NCBI GenBank assembly: GCA_050951365.1
Contig: JBMNIX010000015.1
Span: 1 to 64,000 of the forward strand
DNA: 64,000 bases
Source: JAAYHG01 sp012735455
Lineage (GTDB): Bacteria; Bacillota; DTU030; DUMP01
Direction of reading: 5' to 3'
In this document: piece after piece, positions 38,805 to 47,938 of the stretch
Numbering within the stretch: the first letter of the stretch is position 1
How the letters are laid out: each line of letters begins with the position of its first letter
Notes under the pieces: model-generated
Databases searched by the model: none
The model's input: the letters and a program-made list of their open reading frames with translations, nothing else
Told to the model about the DNA's origin: nothing
Program-made: the position numbers and the translations under genes

Positions 38805-39996
38805 TATCTTGACCTCCTTCTTGCTGCAGGGGGTAATAGGGCACCGATTTGGCAATGTCCTCCATAGTCTCTATTCTCACCCGCACACGGGTAAGGTTAT
38901 CCCCCGGCTCTGATAGCACCTTTTTCTCTACCTTTACTATTTGTGCGCCTTCGGCCAGACCCTTCTTTAGCTCCGCCAAAACCCCTCCCGCCAGCCTTTC
39001 CGCATTCTCCTCGGCGGAGAGTTGGCGCACCTTTTCCTTCAATTCATAGTACGTTGTCTCTATAACTTCGACAGGGGCACGGAGATTCCTCCAGCTAGCC
39101 AGTGCTTTCATTCTGCTCTCTGTCTCAAAACGCACAAAGGGTGATTCAGCCGGACCGGAGAGTAGCAGTTCTCGTCCCAGAAGGGCAATTTTCTGCACCA
39201 CTGCAGTATTGCCTGTCCGCACAAGCAGGGTCTCCTCGGGTTTCCCCTCTCGGTAAGCCTCATACCAGACCCGGGCCATCACCCGACCGCGGGCGGTGGT
39301 AGGGCTTCCGCCCTGATCCCCACTAATGAGAATGTCGCCAGATCGCACGGTAGCTCCTTTTTCGACATGTGCTGTGCCTGCTAAAACAAAGACATCCAGG
39401 ACCACCCCGCTCCGCCGAGCCACCAGGTGCTGTGGCCCTTCTTTCTCAGGTGGCAAGAGTTTAGGAACCACCTCTAAAGTGAACTTTGTGCCAGTGAACT
39501 CCGCCCGCGCCCAAGCCAGGTCCGGAAAGTCGGCCAGCACCTCCCGCTCGATTCCTTCTAGGTCTATGCGGCTTTTCAATACGCCTCGGCTAACCCCCCT
39601 TTTCACCAAAAGTTCTCCTAGGCGCTTAGACTGAAGAGGATCCCGGCTGCCCACAATCTCCATTGACCAAAGACAACTGGACCAAGCATAGATGGTGATA
39701 AGAAAAAGGACCGCTCCCGTAAGCAACATGTGGCGTCGTCGCAAAGGGCGAAAAAAGAAAGGTAAGCCTGTTTTCGCCACTATGCGTACCCGCAGATGGC
39801 AAGCACGCACCAGAGGCCGCAGCCGCTTGAAGCCACGAATCCCTATTCGAAAATAAAGGTAGCCTTCGCGCCAGTGGACATTCCAAACATAGATACCCCG
39901 GCTTAAGGCAAGGTTAAGCAGTCGCTCTTGGTTGTCGCCCTGCACGCGCACCAACACCTGCCCCTGCAGCCAAAACCAAATGCGCAGGATAAACAC
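38761..39996 (-). CDS. Sporulation protein YqfD
   Basis: A 411-residue membrane protein. N-terminal part GQVLVRVQGDNQERLLNLAL (the YqfD domain), one membrane segment at about 90-110, and an extracellular part with RIDLEGIEREVLADFPDLAW. The family is the spore-coat/stage IV protein found next to yqfC in spore formers. Its presence supports sporulation in the host. Confidence 0.92.
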   Translation of the reverse strand: MFILRIWFWLQGQVLVRVQGDNQERLLNLALSRGIYVWNVHWREGYLYFRIGIRGFKRLRPLVRACHLRVRIVAKTGLPFFFRPLRRRHMLLTGAVLFLITIYAWSSCLWSMEIVGSRDPLQSKRLGELLVKRGVSRGVLKSRIDLEGIEREVLADFPDLAWARAEFTGTKFTLEVVPKLLPPEKEGPQHLVARRSGVVLDVFVLAGTAHVEKGATVRSGDILISGDQGGSPTTARGRVMARVWYEAYREGKPEETLLVRTGNTAVVQKIALLGRELLLSGPAESPFVRFETESRMKALASWRNLRAPVEVIETTYYELKEKVRQLSAEENAERLAGGVLAELKKGLAEGAQIVKVEKKVLSEPGDNLTRVRVRIETMEDIAKSVPYYPLQQEGGQDIGGAEGKEDSRSGQ

Positions 39997-40012
39997 AGCC
40001 TCACCTCGCCTG

Positions 40013-40294
40013 CTAAGAAAACTCGACCTTGGCTATGTGCCCTTCAATGACGGCCTCTTCAGCCGAGAGACTCACCAGAACGAGATCTATACCAGTAATA
40101 GTCAATTCACCCTGTCCCAGGGCCAATCGTAGCTTTTCCGGAGCATACTCAATAATCCCCCTGTGGTTCTCTAGAACCAATTGAAGGTTACCCACCAACG
40201 TGAGGCGCGGCAGGTCTAAGACAATATCTTGTGGAATCTCCAAAAGCTCGGCCAAACGCCGACCCAGACGCACTCCCTTTGGCACCCCAGTCAC
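40013..40294 (-). CDS. Sporulation protein YqfC (YabP/YqfC family)
   Basis: 93 residues. The pattern RLTLVGNLQLVLENHRGIIEY and LTITGIDLVLVSLSAEEAVIEG is that of the YabP/YqfC family, expressed in the mother cell by sigma-E in Bacillus. It directly precedes yqfD. Start GTG 40294 follows GGTGAGGACAGGGGC. Confidence 0.93.
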   Translation of the reverse strand: MTGVPKGVRLGRRLAELLEIPQDIVLDLPRLTLVGNLQLVLENHRGIIEYAPEKLRLALGQGELTITGIDLVLVSLSAEEAVIEGHIAKVEFS

Positions 40295-40366
40295 GCCCCT
40301 GTCCTCACCTTTTCACCCCTTCTCCTCTACCCTAAAATCTATGCCTCATGCCCTCCTACTAAAACC

Positions 40367-40396
40367 AAAATCCCCCGGGCAAAGCCCAGGGGTAGT
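40367..40396 (-). terminator. Terminator after the orphan membrane-anchored gene
   Basis: CCCTGGGC-TTT-GCCCGGGG hairpin on the minus strand, followed by GATTTTGGTTTT, 12 bases after the stop at 40408. Confidence 0.7.
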
Positions 40397-40407
40397 AGTG
40401 GCAGCGT

Positions 40408-41394
40408 CTACTCAGGCAAACTAATCGCGTCGCGGTGAGGACCAGCGTCTATAATGACATTACTTTTCAGAGGACCGCTTTCTATTATCTCCTCTACTTC
40501 TTCAAACCCGGTCGGAAATGCAAAGTTGTAACGGGCAGGCAGCGCAAAAACGTACCTGTCATTGCGTCCAAGTTCACTCGGCCCAATCGGTGCCGCGCCA
40601 ATATGGAACTCTCCTCGCTCAAGCTTTTCCCATTGATCAAGCGTAAAGACCATGATGGGAATGTCCTGCCGCGGGTTTTCCTCTGTCCACTCTGGGTGTC
40701 TGATGATGACTATCGGACCAGTTGCTACAACCTGGTAACCCTGAGGGCCATCGGGTGTGTACCCTTCCCAATTGTCGCTGACAATGGAATAGTCTTCCCA
40801 ACTCCGCGGTAAAGAGAATCTGAAACCGTACTGGTTATTCTCGTAAGCAAAAGTGTTTACCTCTCCGTAACGCCCGAGGGTGACAGCATCGATAAGCCAA
40901 CGGCCATCTATTTTCTTAACCACAAGAATGATTGGCAGCTTGGCATGAGCCCCGCCGTTTTCCTTCTCAACGCTGGTTATTTCAATAATCTCGCCGCTGG
41001 CCTCATACTCATCATCTGACACCCGTCTGACCTTGATGGAATCTATCCGGTCTGGCCATGGACTGGAGACCGCCCTCCCAGGAGCATTCTGCGGGTCGTT
41101 TTGCCACTGGGCCAGAAGTTCGGGAGAGACTAAATCCCCATAGTGCTCCTCTATGCTCTTGGCCACGACATTTTCGGGTGCCAGAAGTGACACCAGCTGT
41201 AGTCTGCTTCCGAATTCCTCGACCAAGCTCTCAACGGCAACTATATCATCTTGAACATCCGGGGGAGTAGATTTGTTCAGCCCATCGGACGTATCTACCT
41301 TTGCATTGGTCAAGGCTGTAACTGCTATCACTAGGAGTATGGCTATCCCTAGGATGGACCACTTGAGCGTGTCTTTCCCAAACAACTTGATCAT
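40408..41394 (-). CDS. Membrane-anchored protein of unknown function
   Basis: 328 residues. One N-terminal hydrophobic segment (ILGIAILLVIAVTALT, about 14-29) with the rest outside. The first domain (about 45-160) contains paired acidic residues and an NTF2-like look (DEYEASGEIIEITSVEK...IILVVKKIDGRWLIDAVTL). The second domain (about 180-328) begins NTFAYENNQYGFRFSLPRSW, a PsbP/DUF-like opening found in Firmicutes exported proteins. No family can be named firmly. Start ATG 41394 with AAGGAGAATTGCC. Terminators on both sides make it a single-gene unit dropped between the floA operon and yqfC. Confidence 0.75.
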   Translation of the reverse strand: MIKLFGKDTLKWSILGIAILLVIAVTALTNAKVDTSDGLNKSTPPDVQDDIVAVESLVEEFGSRLQLVSLLAPENVVAKSIEEHYGDLVSPELLAQWQNDPQNAPGRAVSSPWPDRIDSIKVRRVSDDEYEASGEIIEITSVEKENGGAHAKLPIILVVKKIDGRWLIDAVTLGRYGEVNTFAYENNQYGFRFSLPRSWEDYSIVSDNWEGYTPDGPQGYQVVATGPIVIIRHPEWTEENPRQDIPIMVFTLDQWEKLERGEFHIGAAPIGPSELGRNDRYVFALPARYNFAFPTGFEEVEEIIESGPLKSNVIIDAGPHRDAISLPE

Positions 41395-41505
41395 GGCAAT
41401 TCTCCTTATGAGTTGAGATTTTGTAAGTGACTCCTTCCCTTCCTGCCCTTTTATATAGACGTATAAAGGCGCACCAAAGTTCGTTTAGAACCTGCAAAAC
41501 GGAAA

Positions 41506-41577
41506 ACCTGCCCTATGGCAGGTCTGAAAGGTCAAACCTGCCACAGGGACAATCCCTGTGGCAGGTGCTATGGCAGG
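41506..41577 (-). terminator. Perfect hairpin between two minus-strand genes
   Basis: ACCTGCCACAGGGA and TCCCTGTGGCAGGT form a 14-bp perfect stem (41535-41566), flanked by further CCTGCC/GGCAGG repeats. It follows the Pro/Arg-rich gene; the T run is weak (TTTGACCTTT). Confidence 0.65.
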
Positions 41578-42006
41578 CTAAGGGAGTGGCTGCCAGTGTC
41601 TCCTGGCCCTAGGCGGGGCAAGGATCTCAGAGAAGACAATAGCCTCAACGAGCCTGTCTGGCTGGATAAACCCTTGATAGTCCCATGAATCCTCGTGCTG
41701 CGCCGGCTGAACCTCGGGCATCGCGATCAGGGCTGTTTCAGTAGGGGCAGTCCTTGTTTCTTGTGGCGTTGAATGCTTGCGCACCGGTTTACGCCGCTTT
41801 TGGGGTTCGGGCCGGACTGAGATGTCTTGGGATTTGACGATTGAGTCCCCTGATCGGCTGGGCATGTCAGGTCGAGTGGCTGGACGGACTGGACGGACTG
41901 GACGGACCGGTCGTGGAGGCCGCGAGCGGCCCTTGTGCCCTCCCCTAATCAAGCCGCGCAGAACCAGAATAAACAGGTAAAGCAGTATCAGGCGAGTCAA
42001 AGCCAT
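41578..42006 (-). CDS. Pro/Arg-rich small protein of unknown function downstream of floA
   Basis: About 142 residues. A hydrophobic N-terminus (ALTRLILLYLFILVLRGLI) is followed by a short repeat RPVRPVRPVRPA encoded by three near-identical 9-base units, then a low-complexity basic region and an acidic end. It looks like a single-pass membrane protein with a disordered tail. I do not recognise it. Its start overlaps the floA stop (TGATG), so it is translated with floA and may act with it in membrane domains. Confidence 0.7.
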   Translation of the reverse strand: MALTRLILLYLFILVLRGLIRGGHKGRSRPPRPVRPVRPVRPATRPDMPSRSGDSIVKSQDISVRPEPQKRRKPVRKHSTPQETRTAPTETALIAMPEVQPAQHEDSWDYQGFIQPDRLVEAIVFSEILAPPRARRHWQPLP

Positions 42007-43004
42007 CACTCCTTCTTCGGCGGGTTGGTTCCCTCCGGACCGCGAGGAGTAGCACGGGAGATTGCTTCACGCATATCTGTATCTGCGCTTATATTACGCA
42101 AGTTGTAGTAGTCCATGACACCTAGTTTACCTTCACGCAAAGCCGCAGCCATAGCCCGCGGCACCTCGGCTTCCGCCTCCACCACGCGGGCACGCATCTC
42201 TTGGGTCATGGCCCTCATTTCTTGTTCCCGGGCGATAGCCATAGCCCGGCGTTCCTCGGCCTTGGCCTGAGCAATGCGCTTATCAGCCTCGGCCTGGTCT
42301 GTCTGCAACTGGGCACCAATGTTGCGCCCAACATCCACATCGGCCACGTCGATGGAGAGAATCTCGAAGGCGGTGCCGGAATCTAAGCCTTTATCCAATA
42401 CCGTTTGTGAGATGCGATCAGGGTTTTCCAGGACCTCCTTGTGTGATTCGGCACTACCGATAGTTGTAACAATCCCCTCGCCCACCCGAGCAATCACCGT
42501 GGCCTCACCGGCACCACCTACCAGCCGGTCGATATTGGCCCGAACAGTCACCCTGGCTTTAGCCTTGAGCTCAATGCCATCCTTGGCCACAGCAGCGATA
42601 ACGGGCGTCTCAATGACCCTGGGATTCACGCTCATCTGGACGGCTTCTAGGACGTTCCGACCCGCTAGGTCGATAGCCGCCGCCCGCTCAAAGTTGAGCG
42701 AGATCCCGGCACGGTGAGCGGCAATAAGGGCATCAACCACCCGGTCCACGTTACCGCCGGCCAGGTAGTGGGCCTCTAGGAGGTTACCGCTCACGTCAAC
42801 ACCAGCCTTGGTTGCCTTAATCAGCGGGTGAACAATTCGGCTCGGCGGAACCCGCCGCAGGCGCATACCAATAAGGGCCATAATGCCTATGCGAACCCCG
42901 GCTGCCAAGGCAGAAATCCAGAGACCAACGGGGATAAAGGAAAACAGAATCATGAGCCCAAAAAACAGAAGCAACATGGGAAAGAACAGGATCAAGAATT
43001 CCAC
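42006..43004 (-). CDS. Flotillin-like protein FloA
   Basis: 332 residues with an N-terminal hydrophobic hairpin (about 1-45) and an SPFH-type domain. Visible family blocks: KATKAGVDVSGNLLEAHYLAGGN, ARVTVRANIDRLVGGAGEAT and a C-terminal coiled region EERRAMAIAREQEMRAMTQ. It organises lipid-raft-like membrane microdomains. It follows the NfeD-like gene by 24 bases, its standard partner. Confidence 0.95.
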   Translation of the reverse strand: MEFLILFFPMLLLFFGLMILFSFIPVGLWISALAAGVRIGIMALIGMRLRRVPPSRIVHPLIKATKAGVDVSGNLLEAHYLAGGNVDRVVDALIAAHRAGISLNFERAAAIDLAGRNVLEAVQMSVNPRVIETPVIAAVAKDGIELKAKARVTVRANIDRLVGGAGEATVIARVGEGIVTTIGSAESHKEVLENPDRISQTVLDKGLDSGTAFEILSIDVADVDVGRNIGAQLQTDQAEADKRIAQAKAEERRAMAIAREQEMRAMTQEMRARVVEAEAEVPRAMAAALREGKLGVMDYYNLRNISADTDMREAISRATPRGPEGTNPPKKE

Positions 43005-43028
43005 CTAAATTCCCTCCTCATTCAGGTT

Positions 43029-43511
43029 TCATTCAGATTCGTGGAAACGCTCCACTACAACTCGACGACCTTCCACAAGAATAACCTTGACCTTCTCTCC
43101 GGCCGGAACAAATTCTCCCTGAGTAACTACATCCACCCTGAGGCCTTCAATCTCCACCGTGCCCGCTGGGCGGAGTGGGGTCAATGTTTTCCCCGTTGTC
43201 CCTAGCAGCTGCGCCAGGTCACCTGTTGCCACATTACCCTCACTGCTGTCAAGCCGCTGGTTAAGGATAATATCTCCCATTGTCCTGGGACCGAAGCGCC
43301 GCAACAGTAGATAACCCAGTACAACAACTAAGAGGGTGGCCATGAAAAACATGGCCAACGTCTGCCCACCTAAAGACGCTGCCAACACGAGGCTGCCCCC
43401 CATGGCCATCATGCCTGCAAAACCGGCTACACCAAATCCCGGAAGCACAAATCCCTCAATCGCCAGCAAGGTAACCCCACCAAGAAACAACAGGACCAGG
43501 AGCGGAATCAC
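43029..43511 (-). CDS. NfeD-family membrane protein
   Basis: About 160 residues, three to four membrane segments (IPLLVLLFLGGVTLLAIEGF and following) and a C-terminal OB domain (LRPAGTVEIEGLRVDVVTQGEFVPAG split here as two blocks). Partner of flotillin. I choose GTG 43511 because GGGGGTGAAGCT precedes it; TTG 43541 gives ten more residues. Confidence 0.88.
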   Translation of the reverse strand: MIPLLVLLFLGGVTLLAIEGFVLPGFGVAGFAGMMAMGGSLVLAASLGGQTLAMFFMATLLVVVLGYLLLRRFGPRTMGDIILNQRLDSSEGNVATGDLAQLLGTTGKTLTPLRPAGTVEIEGLRVDVVTQGEFVPAGEKVKVILVEGRRVVVERFHESE

Positions 43512-43550
43512 AGCTTCACCCCCATTGAGACAAATAGACAAGTAAAAGAA

Positions 43551-43576
43551 AAACCCAGCCGAAAAAAGACTGGGTT
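43551..43576 (-). terminator. Terminator after yqeY
   Basis: AAACCCAG and CTGGGTTT pair around a T-rich loop, followed by TTTCTTTT on the minus strand. Confidence 0.8.
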
Positions 43577-43582
43577 TGATCT

Positions 43583-44035
43583 TTACTGCTCCAGGAGCTC
43601 GCGTACTATCTTGTTCACCAGCCGCCCATCTGCGCGCCCCTTGGTCTGGGGAATTAAAGCCCCCATAACCTTTCCTAGATCGCGGGCCCCAGTGGCACCC
43701 ACTTTAGCAATGGTATCACTGGCCAGGCGACGAATCTCTTCTTCGCCTAACTGGGCAGGTAGATATTCCTGAAGGATTCGGATCTCGGCTTCCAGCTTTG
43801 CCACAAGGTCTTCCCTGCCACCTCGTGCAAATTCGGGTATACTGTCCCGGCGCTGTTTCATCTCGTGCGCCACGACCTCGATGATCTCGTCCTCGTTTAG
43901 CTTTCGCCCCTTGGCAATCTCCGCATTCTTGATTGCCGAACGTACCATACGTATAACCGACAACCGCTCCTTGCCCTCTTCACGGGCTTTCATGGCTTCT
44001 TTCATGTCGGAAAGGAGCCGCTCCTCCAGTCCCAC
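43583..44035 (-). CDS. GatB/YqeY domain protein
   Basis: 150 residues: ERLLSDMKEAMKAREEGKERLSVIRMVRSAIKN opens the family, ending AMGALIPQTKGRADGRLVNKIVRELL-like. Resembles the tail domain of GatB and probably interacts with tRNA. It lies 12 bases after rpsU, the normal rpsU-yqeY pair. Start GTG 44035. Confidence 0.94.
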   Translation of the reverse strand: MGLEERLLSDMKEAMKAREEGKERLSVIRMVRSAIKNAEIAKGRKLNEDEIIEVVAHEMKQRRDSIPEFARGGREDLVAKLEAEIRILQEYLPAQLGEEEIRRLASDTIAKVGATGARDLGKVMGALIPQTKGRADGRLVNKIVRELLEQ

Positions 44036-44047
44036 CCATCAGTCCCC

Positions 44048-44224
44048 CTAACGGAACCGTCTCTTACGTGCCGCTTCTGACTTCTTCTTGCGTCTTACAC
44101 TGGGTTTCTCGTAGTGTTCCCGCTTACGAACTTCGGACAAAACCCCTGACCGCTGGCACTGTCGCTTAAACCTGCGCAGTGCACTGTCGAGGGACTCGTT
44201 CTTTCCTATCCTGATTTCAGGCAC
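44048..44224 (-). CDS. 30S ribosomal protein S21
   Basis: 58 residues, PEIRIGKNESLDSALRRFKR... ending RRKKKSEAARKRRFR, the full S21 length. GTG 44224 with GGAGGGAGAGTCG is used; a longer frame adds 17 atypical residues. Confidence 0.96.
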   Translation of the reverse strand: MPEIRIGKNESLDSALRRFKRQCQRSGVLSEVRKREHYEKPSVRRKKKSEAARKRRFR

Positions 44225-44305
44225 CGACTCTCCCTCCCTCCACACGGCCATGAACCGGGGTCTGCGCGCCTCCACCGCCTACTCTAGCTGCAAAGGCACA
44301 GATAG

Positions 44306-44335
44306 ATTATATACCAGCCCTAAAATCAGTGTCAA
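44306..44335 (-). promoter_or_regulatory. Strong promoter of rpsU-yqeY
   Basis: Minus strand TTGACA (44335-44330), 18-base spacer, TATAAT (44311-44306), both boxes at consensus. Confidence 0.8.
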
Positions 44336-44337
44336 GC

Positions 44338-44682
44338 TTAGCCTGGAGGCCAACCCATGAACCTACCGCCTAAGACGTGAAAGTGAAGATGCGGTACAGT
44401 CTGCCCGCCATTGTCCCCTGTGTTGACCACAACCCGGAAGCCTGCCTCATGAATACCCAGCTTGTGCGTGAGTTCCCCGATGGCCTTTAGCACACCCGAA
44501 AGGAAGGGGAAATCTTCCCCCTTAAGTTCCAACAGGTTCGCTATGTGCTTCTTGGGTACAATGAGGAAGTGAACAGGGGCCTGCGGGTTTATATCCCGAA
44601 ATGCTACCAGGTTGTCATCCTCGTAGAGAAATTCTGTTGGGATCTGCTTCTGTACTATCTTGCAGAATATGCAGTCCGCCAT
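44338..44682 (-). CDS. HIT family protein (histidine triad nucleotide-binding)
   Basis: 114 residues. The triad HLHFHVLGG, N-terminal CIFCKIVQKQIPTEFLYEDD and INPQAPVHFLIVPKKHI are typical of the HinT group of nucleoside phosphoramidases. Located between mtaB and rpsU, a common order. Confidence 0.95.
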   Translation of the reverse strand: MADCIFCKIVQKQIPTEFLYEDDNLVAFRDINPQAPVHFLIVPKKHIANLLELKGEDFPFLSGVLKAIGELTHKLGIHEAGFRVVVNTGDNGGQTVPHLHFHVLGGRFMGWPPG

Positions 44683-44735
44683 GCCTTTGTCACCTCCTTC
44701 TGTTGGTAATTTCGCTATATTCCAAGATAATCCTG

Positions 44736-46049
44736 TTAGGCGGTTATCAAGGGAGGGGAAGTTTTCGCGACCTCACCCTCCACGTATTCTGAAGTTGCCG
44801 CCAGCACTCGCACTGGTAGCACGTGGTTCATTAGTTCATCGGGTCCGTTAAAACGCACCCTTATGTAATTATCACTGTAGCCTGCGAGCTTACCCCCCTC
44901 CCGCTCTTCCTCCACAAGAACCATGAGCTCCTGTTCCAGATAGCTAGCGTGAAAGACCATGGCCAGTTCCTTACCCAAGGAAATCAAGCGGTGGCTGCGT
45001 TCCTCTTTAACCTGCGGTTTAACCTGGTTTGGATACTCAGCGGCGGGCGTTCCCTGGCGCGGTGAGTAGGTAAAGACATGCAGCCGACTAAAACCCGCCT
45101 CCCGAACAACAGTGAGCGTCTCCTGAAATTCAGCCTCTGTTTCTCCAGGAAAACCGACGATTATGTCCGTGGTTATTCCTGCCCGCGGTAACCGGTCGCG
45201 CACAGCACGCACCAGGTCTAGGTACTCCCCTGCGGTGTAGGGACGACCCATGCGTTTCAGCACCGCATCGGATCCGCTCTGCAGCGGAATGTGCAGGTGG
45301 TGACAGGTCCGTTCGCTGCTTGCCAAGTGATCCAAAATCTCTGGTGTGACCTCCGCCGGATCCAAGGAACTGAGACGGACCCGCTCCAATCCCGGCAGAT
45401 CCTCCAACAGTCTCAGCACAGTGAGAAGACTTGTACCTGGCTCGAGATCCCGGCCGTAAAGACCCAGGTGAATTCCGGTAAGGACTATTTCCTTGTAGCC
45501 GCTCGTAACCAAGCTTTCTGCCGCGGCACGCACTCGTTCTGGCACCCGGCTACGCACCGGTCCACGGGCATAAGGGATTATGCAGTAGGTACAAAACTGA
45601 TCGCAGCCATCTTGGATCTTGAGGTAAGCTCGGGTACGCGTTGAATAATCCAAGGGCAGCTCTTCAAAGTTTATGGCTGCGTCCAGCTTCTGGACTCGGT
45701 TCACACGTTGCTTCCCGGAAGCAGCCTCCTCCACATAATCAACAATCCGCCCCCGGTCCCGGGTCCCTACAATGACATCCACCTCAGGCAATTCCTCCAC
45801 CGCTGCCGGTGCTGTTTGCGCCCAACAACCTACCACAGCGATAAGGGCAGCAGGAGACCGCCTGCTGGCTCGGCGCACCAGCTGCCTGGACTTGCGGTCG
45901 GCCAGGTGGGTCACGGTGCAGGTGTTTATTACGTAAACATCTGCACTGTCGCCAAAATCTACCACCTGATAGCCTCGTTCTTGGAACAGATCCTTCATGG
46001 CTTCGGTTTCGGACTGGTTTACTTTGCAGCCCAGGGTGGCAAACGCCAC
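44736..46049 (-). CDS. tRNA t6A37 methylthiotransferase MtaB
   Basis: At least 437 residues. Radical SAM methylthiotransferase converting t6A37 to ms2t6A37. The first cluster cysteines are in TLGCKVNQSE, INTCTVTHLA and VVGCWAQ. The SAM cluster is CDQFCTYCIIPYARG. A C-terminal TRAM domain (MVLVEEEREGGKLAGYSDNY) follows. The printed start is GTG 46049, but the frame runs upstream with KKR just before VAFATLGCKVN, matching the usual MKK-VAF start. GAGGAGGG lies 20 bases further up, so an ATT or CTG start at 46073-46070 is possible. Confidence 0.94.
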   Translation of the reverse strand: MAFATLGCKVNQSETEAMKDLFQERGYQVVDFGDSADVYVINTCTVTHLADRKSRQLVRRASRRSPAALIAVVGCWAQTAPAAVEELPEVDVIVGTRDRGRIVDYVEEAASGKQRVNRVQKLDAAINFEELPLDYSTRTRAYLKIQDGCDQFCTYCIIPYARGPVRSRVPERVRAAAESLVTSGYKEIVLTGIHLGLYGRDLEPGTSLLTVLRLLEDLPGLERVRLSSLDPAEVTPEILDHLASSERTCHHLHIPLQSGSDAVLKRMGRPYTAGEYLDLVRAVRDRLPRAGITTDIIVGFPGETEAEFQETLTVVREAGFSRLHVFTYSPRQGTPAAEYPNQVKPQVKEERSHRLISLGKELAMVFHASYLEQELMVLVEEEREGGKLAGYSDNYIRVRFNGPDELMNHVLPVRVLAATSEYVEGEVAKTSPPLITA

Positions 46050-46116
46050 TCTCTTCTTAATAATTGTCAGAATCAGTCCCTCCTCAGGAGTATCCGATCC
46101 TGGCTACGCGCTCGCT

Positions 46117-46863
46117 TTATCCCAGATCGCCTAGCTCGTACAGTATAATACTTGCAGCTACCAGACCGGCTGTTTCGGTCCTTAGTATACGCGGTCCAAG
46201 GGTTACAGAAACCGCACCGTTTTCTGCTACTAGTTGGGCTTCCTCAGGGGTGAAACCCCCTTCAGGGCCAACGATCAGGAGTAGCCGCTGAATGTGGCCC
46301 TGGGCCGTGAGTGTGGCGAGTACCTCATGCAGATGCCTGCTCTTTTCTTCTTCCCAGAAGAAAAGAACCGCCTGGTACTCAGAAAAACGCCGAACCAGTT
46401 CCGGCAGGGTGCAGAGGGGTTCCACCGCCGGAACTACTGTGCGCCAACACTGCTTGGCCGCCTCCCGGGCGATGCGTTGCCACCGCTCCTCACGCCGGGC
46501 CTGTCCCGAACCAGGACGCGGTACTGAGCGGGCTGTATGTAGCGGAATAACGCTGGCCACCCCGATCTCTGTAGCCTTTTGGATCACCAGTTCCATCTTC
46601 TCACCTTTGGCAAGACCCTGTGCCAAAGATACAAAGATAGGAGCTTCCCGAGGCACCGTGGTCTCCTCTAGAACGTATCCCCAAACAGCATCACCGTGGA
46701 AATACCTCAGTTCCACCCGGTACTCATGTCCTGCACCGTCGAATACATCTACCTCATCGCCAGGCCCGAGACGTAGCACCCGCCGCAGGTGATGTGCCTC
46801 CTCCCCGCTTATCCGCACTCTCTCACCCTTAAACTCGTGGGGTGCAACGTAAAACCGGCGCAC
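46117..46863 (-). CDS. 16S rRNA m3U1498 methyltransferase RsmE
   Basis: 248 residues. N-terminal PUA-like domain (ISGEEAHHLRRVLRLGPGDE) and a SPOUT knot domain with KGEKMELVIQKATEIGV, IVGPEGGFTPEEAQLV and LGPRILRTETAGLVA. Start GTG 46863 follows GGGGAGGAGCAATAGAC, two bases after prmA. Confidence 0.95.
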   Translation of the reverse strand: MRRFYVAPHEFKGERVRISGEEAHHLRRVLRLGPGDEVDVFDGAGHEYRVELRYFHGDAVWGYVLEETTVPREAPIFVSLAQGLAKGEKMELVIQKATEIGVASVIPLHTARSVPRPGSGQARREERWQRIAREAAKQCWRTVVPAVEPLCTLPELVRRFSEYQAVLFFWEEEKSRHLHEVLATLTAQGHIQRLLLIVGPEGGFTPEEAQLVAENGAVSVTLGPRILRTETAGLVAASIILYELGDLG

Positions 46864-46865
46864 GT

Positions 46866-47810
46866 CTATTGCTCCTCCCCTTTGGTGGCGGCAAAGGCAA
46901 CCCACTCTTCTTGCCCAATAATCTCCAGCAACTTGAACCCGCGTTCATCAAGGGCATCCTTAACTTCGTCGAAGTGACTTTGGATCACACCGCTGCCTAT
47001 AAAAACCCCGGCAGCTTCTATGTGAGATGGTAGATCCTCAATCAGCTCTAGTAATACCTGTGCCGTGATATTGGCCAGTACCAGATCCGCCTGCCCCACC
47101 AGTTCCTCCAAAAGGTTGCCACCCTGGACCGAAACCCGGTCGCTTACCCCATTGCGCACACAGTTTTCCCAAGCCACATCTACCGCCACCGGATCTGAAT
47201 CCACCGCAGTAACCTCTGCCGCTCCCAAGAGCGCTGCGGCAATGGCCAGAATACCAGAGCCTGTCCCCACATCAAAAACGCGAGTGTTCGGCCTGAGGTG
47301 TTTCTCCAAGAGAACCAGGGCCATAGCAGTGGTTGGATGAGTCCCTGTTCCGAAGGCCATGCCCGGATCAAGCTCAATAACTACATCATCTGGCTGCTTC
47401 TCGTAGTCTTCCCACGAGGGCTTTATTACTAAATTCCGGCCCACCCGCAGCGGCTTGTAGTAGCTTTTCCAGGCTGTGGACCACTCTTCCTCGTCCACAC
47501 GCTGCAAACGGATCCTGCCGTCGATGTTAAGTACCTTGAGCACATGGTTTACCGCCCCTTGGATCGCACCCAACCGTTCCTGCAAATGAGCATTCACTGG
47601 TAGGTAAGCCTTGATGGTTACTCCGTCGGCCACCGGAGCCCCATCGGGGATTTCTGACGCATCCCTGCGTTCGCTGTCGCGCAGCGCGGCCACTGCAGCA
47701 GGGTCCTCAATAACCACACCACCGGCACCGAACTCGTGAAACACGTTGGCTATGGCTTCAACTCCTTCCTGCGTGGTTTGGATGCTGATTTCGGCCCACT
47801 CTTTAACCAC
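46866..47810 (-). CDS. Ribosomal protein L11 methyltransferase PrmA
   Basis: 314 residues with an N-terminal recognition domain and a SAM domain: LDPGMAFGTGTHPTTAMALV, VFDVGTGSGILAIAAALLG, LVLANITAQVLLEL. Trimethylates L11. Start GTG 47810 has GGAGGAGGCTTTAAT. Located after dnaJ as in Bacillus. Confidence 0.95.
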   Translation of the reverse strand: MVKEWAEISIQTTQEGVEAIANVFHEFGAGGVVIEDPAAVAALRDSERRDASEIPDGAPVADGVTIKAYLPVNAHLQERLGAIQGAVNHVLKVLNIDGRIRLQRVDEEEWSTAWKSYYKPLRVGRNLVIKPSWEDYEKQPDDVVIELDPGMAFGTGTHPTTAMALVLLEKHLRPNTRVFDVGTGSGILAIAAALLGAAEVTAVDSDPVAVDVAWENCVRNGVSDRVSVQGGNLLEELVGQADLVLANITAQVLLELIEDLPSHIEAAGVFIGSGVIQSHFDEVKDALDERGFKLLEIIGQEEWVAFAATKGEEQ

Positions 47811-47938
47811 ATTAAAGCCTCCTCCAGCAAATTAGAGGTGCCACGTAACCAAGGGTGTTTTCCTTTCATTATGCCCGCCGCTAAATCTCGCCACACTATG
47901 TAAGGGGCGGGCACCTGCCCGTCCCCTGGCAACTGGTG

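Noticed and set aside
47750..47932. 60-residue minus-strand frame upstream of prmA
   Set aside because: It overlaps prmA in another frame, has no ribosome site and no family pattern.
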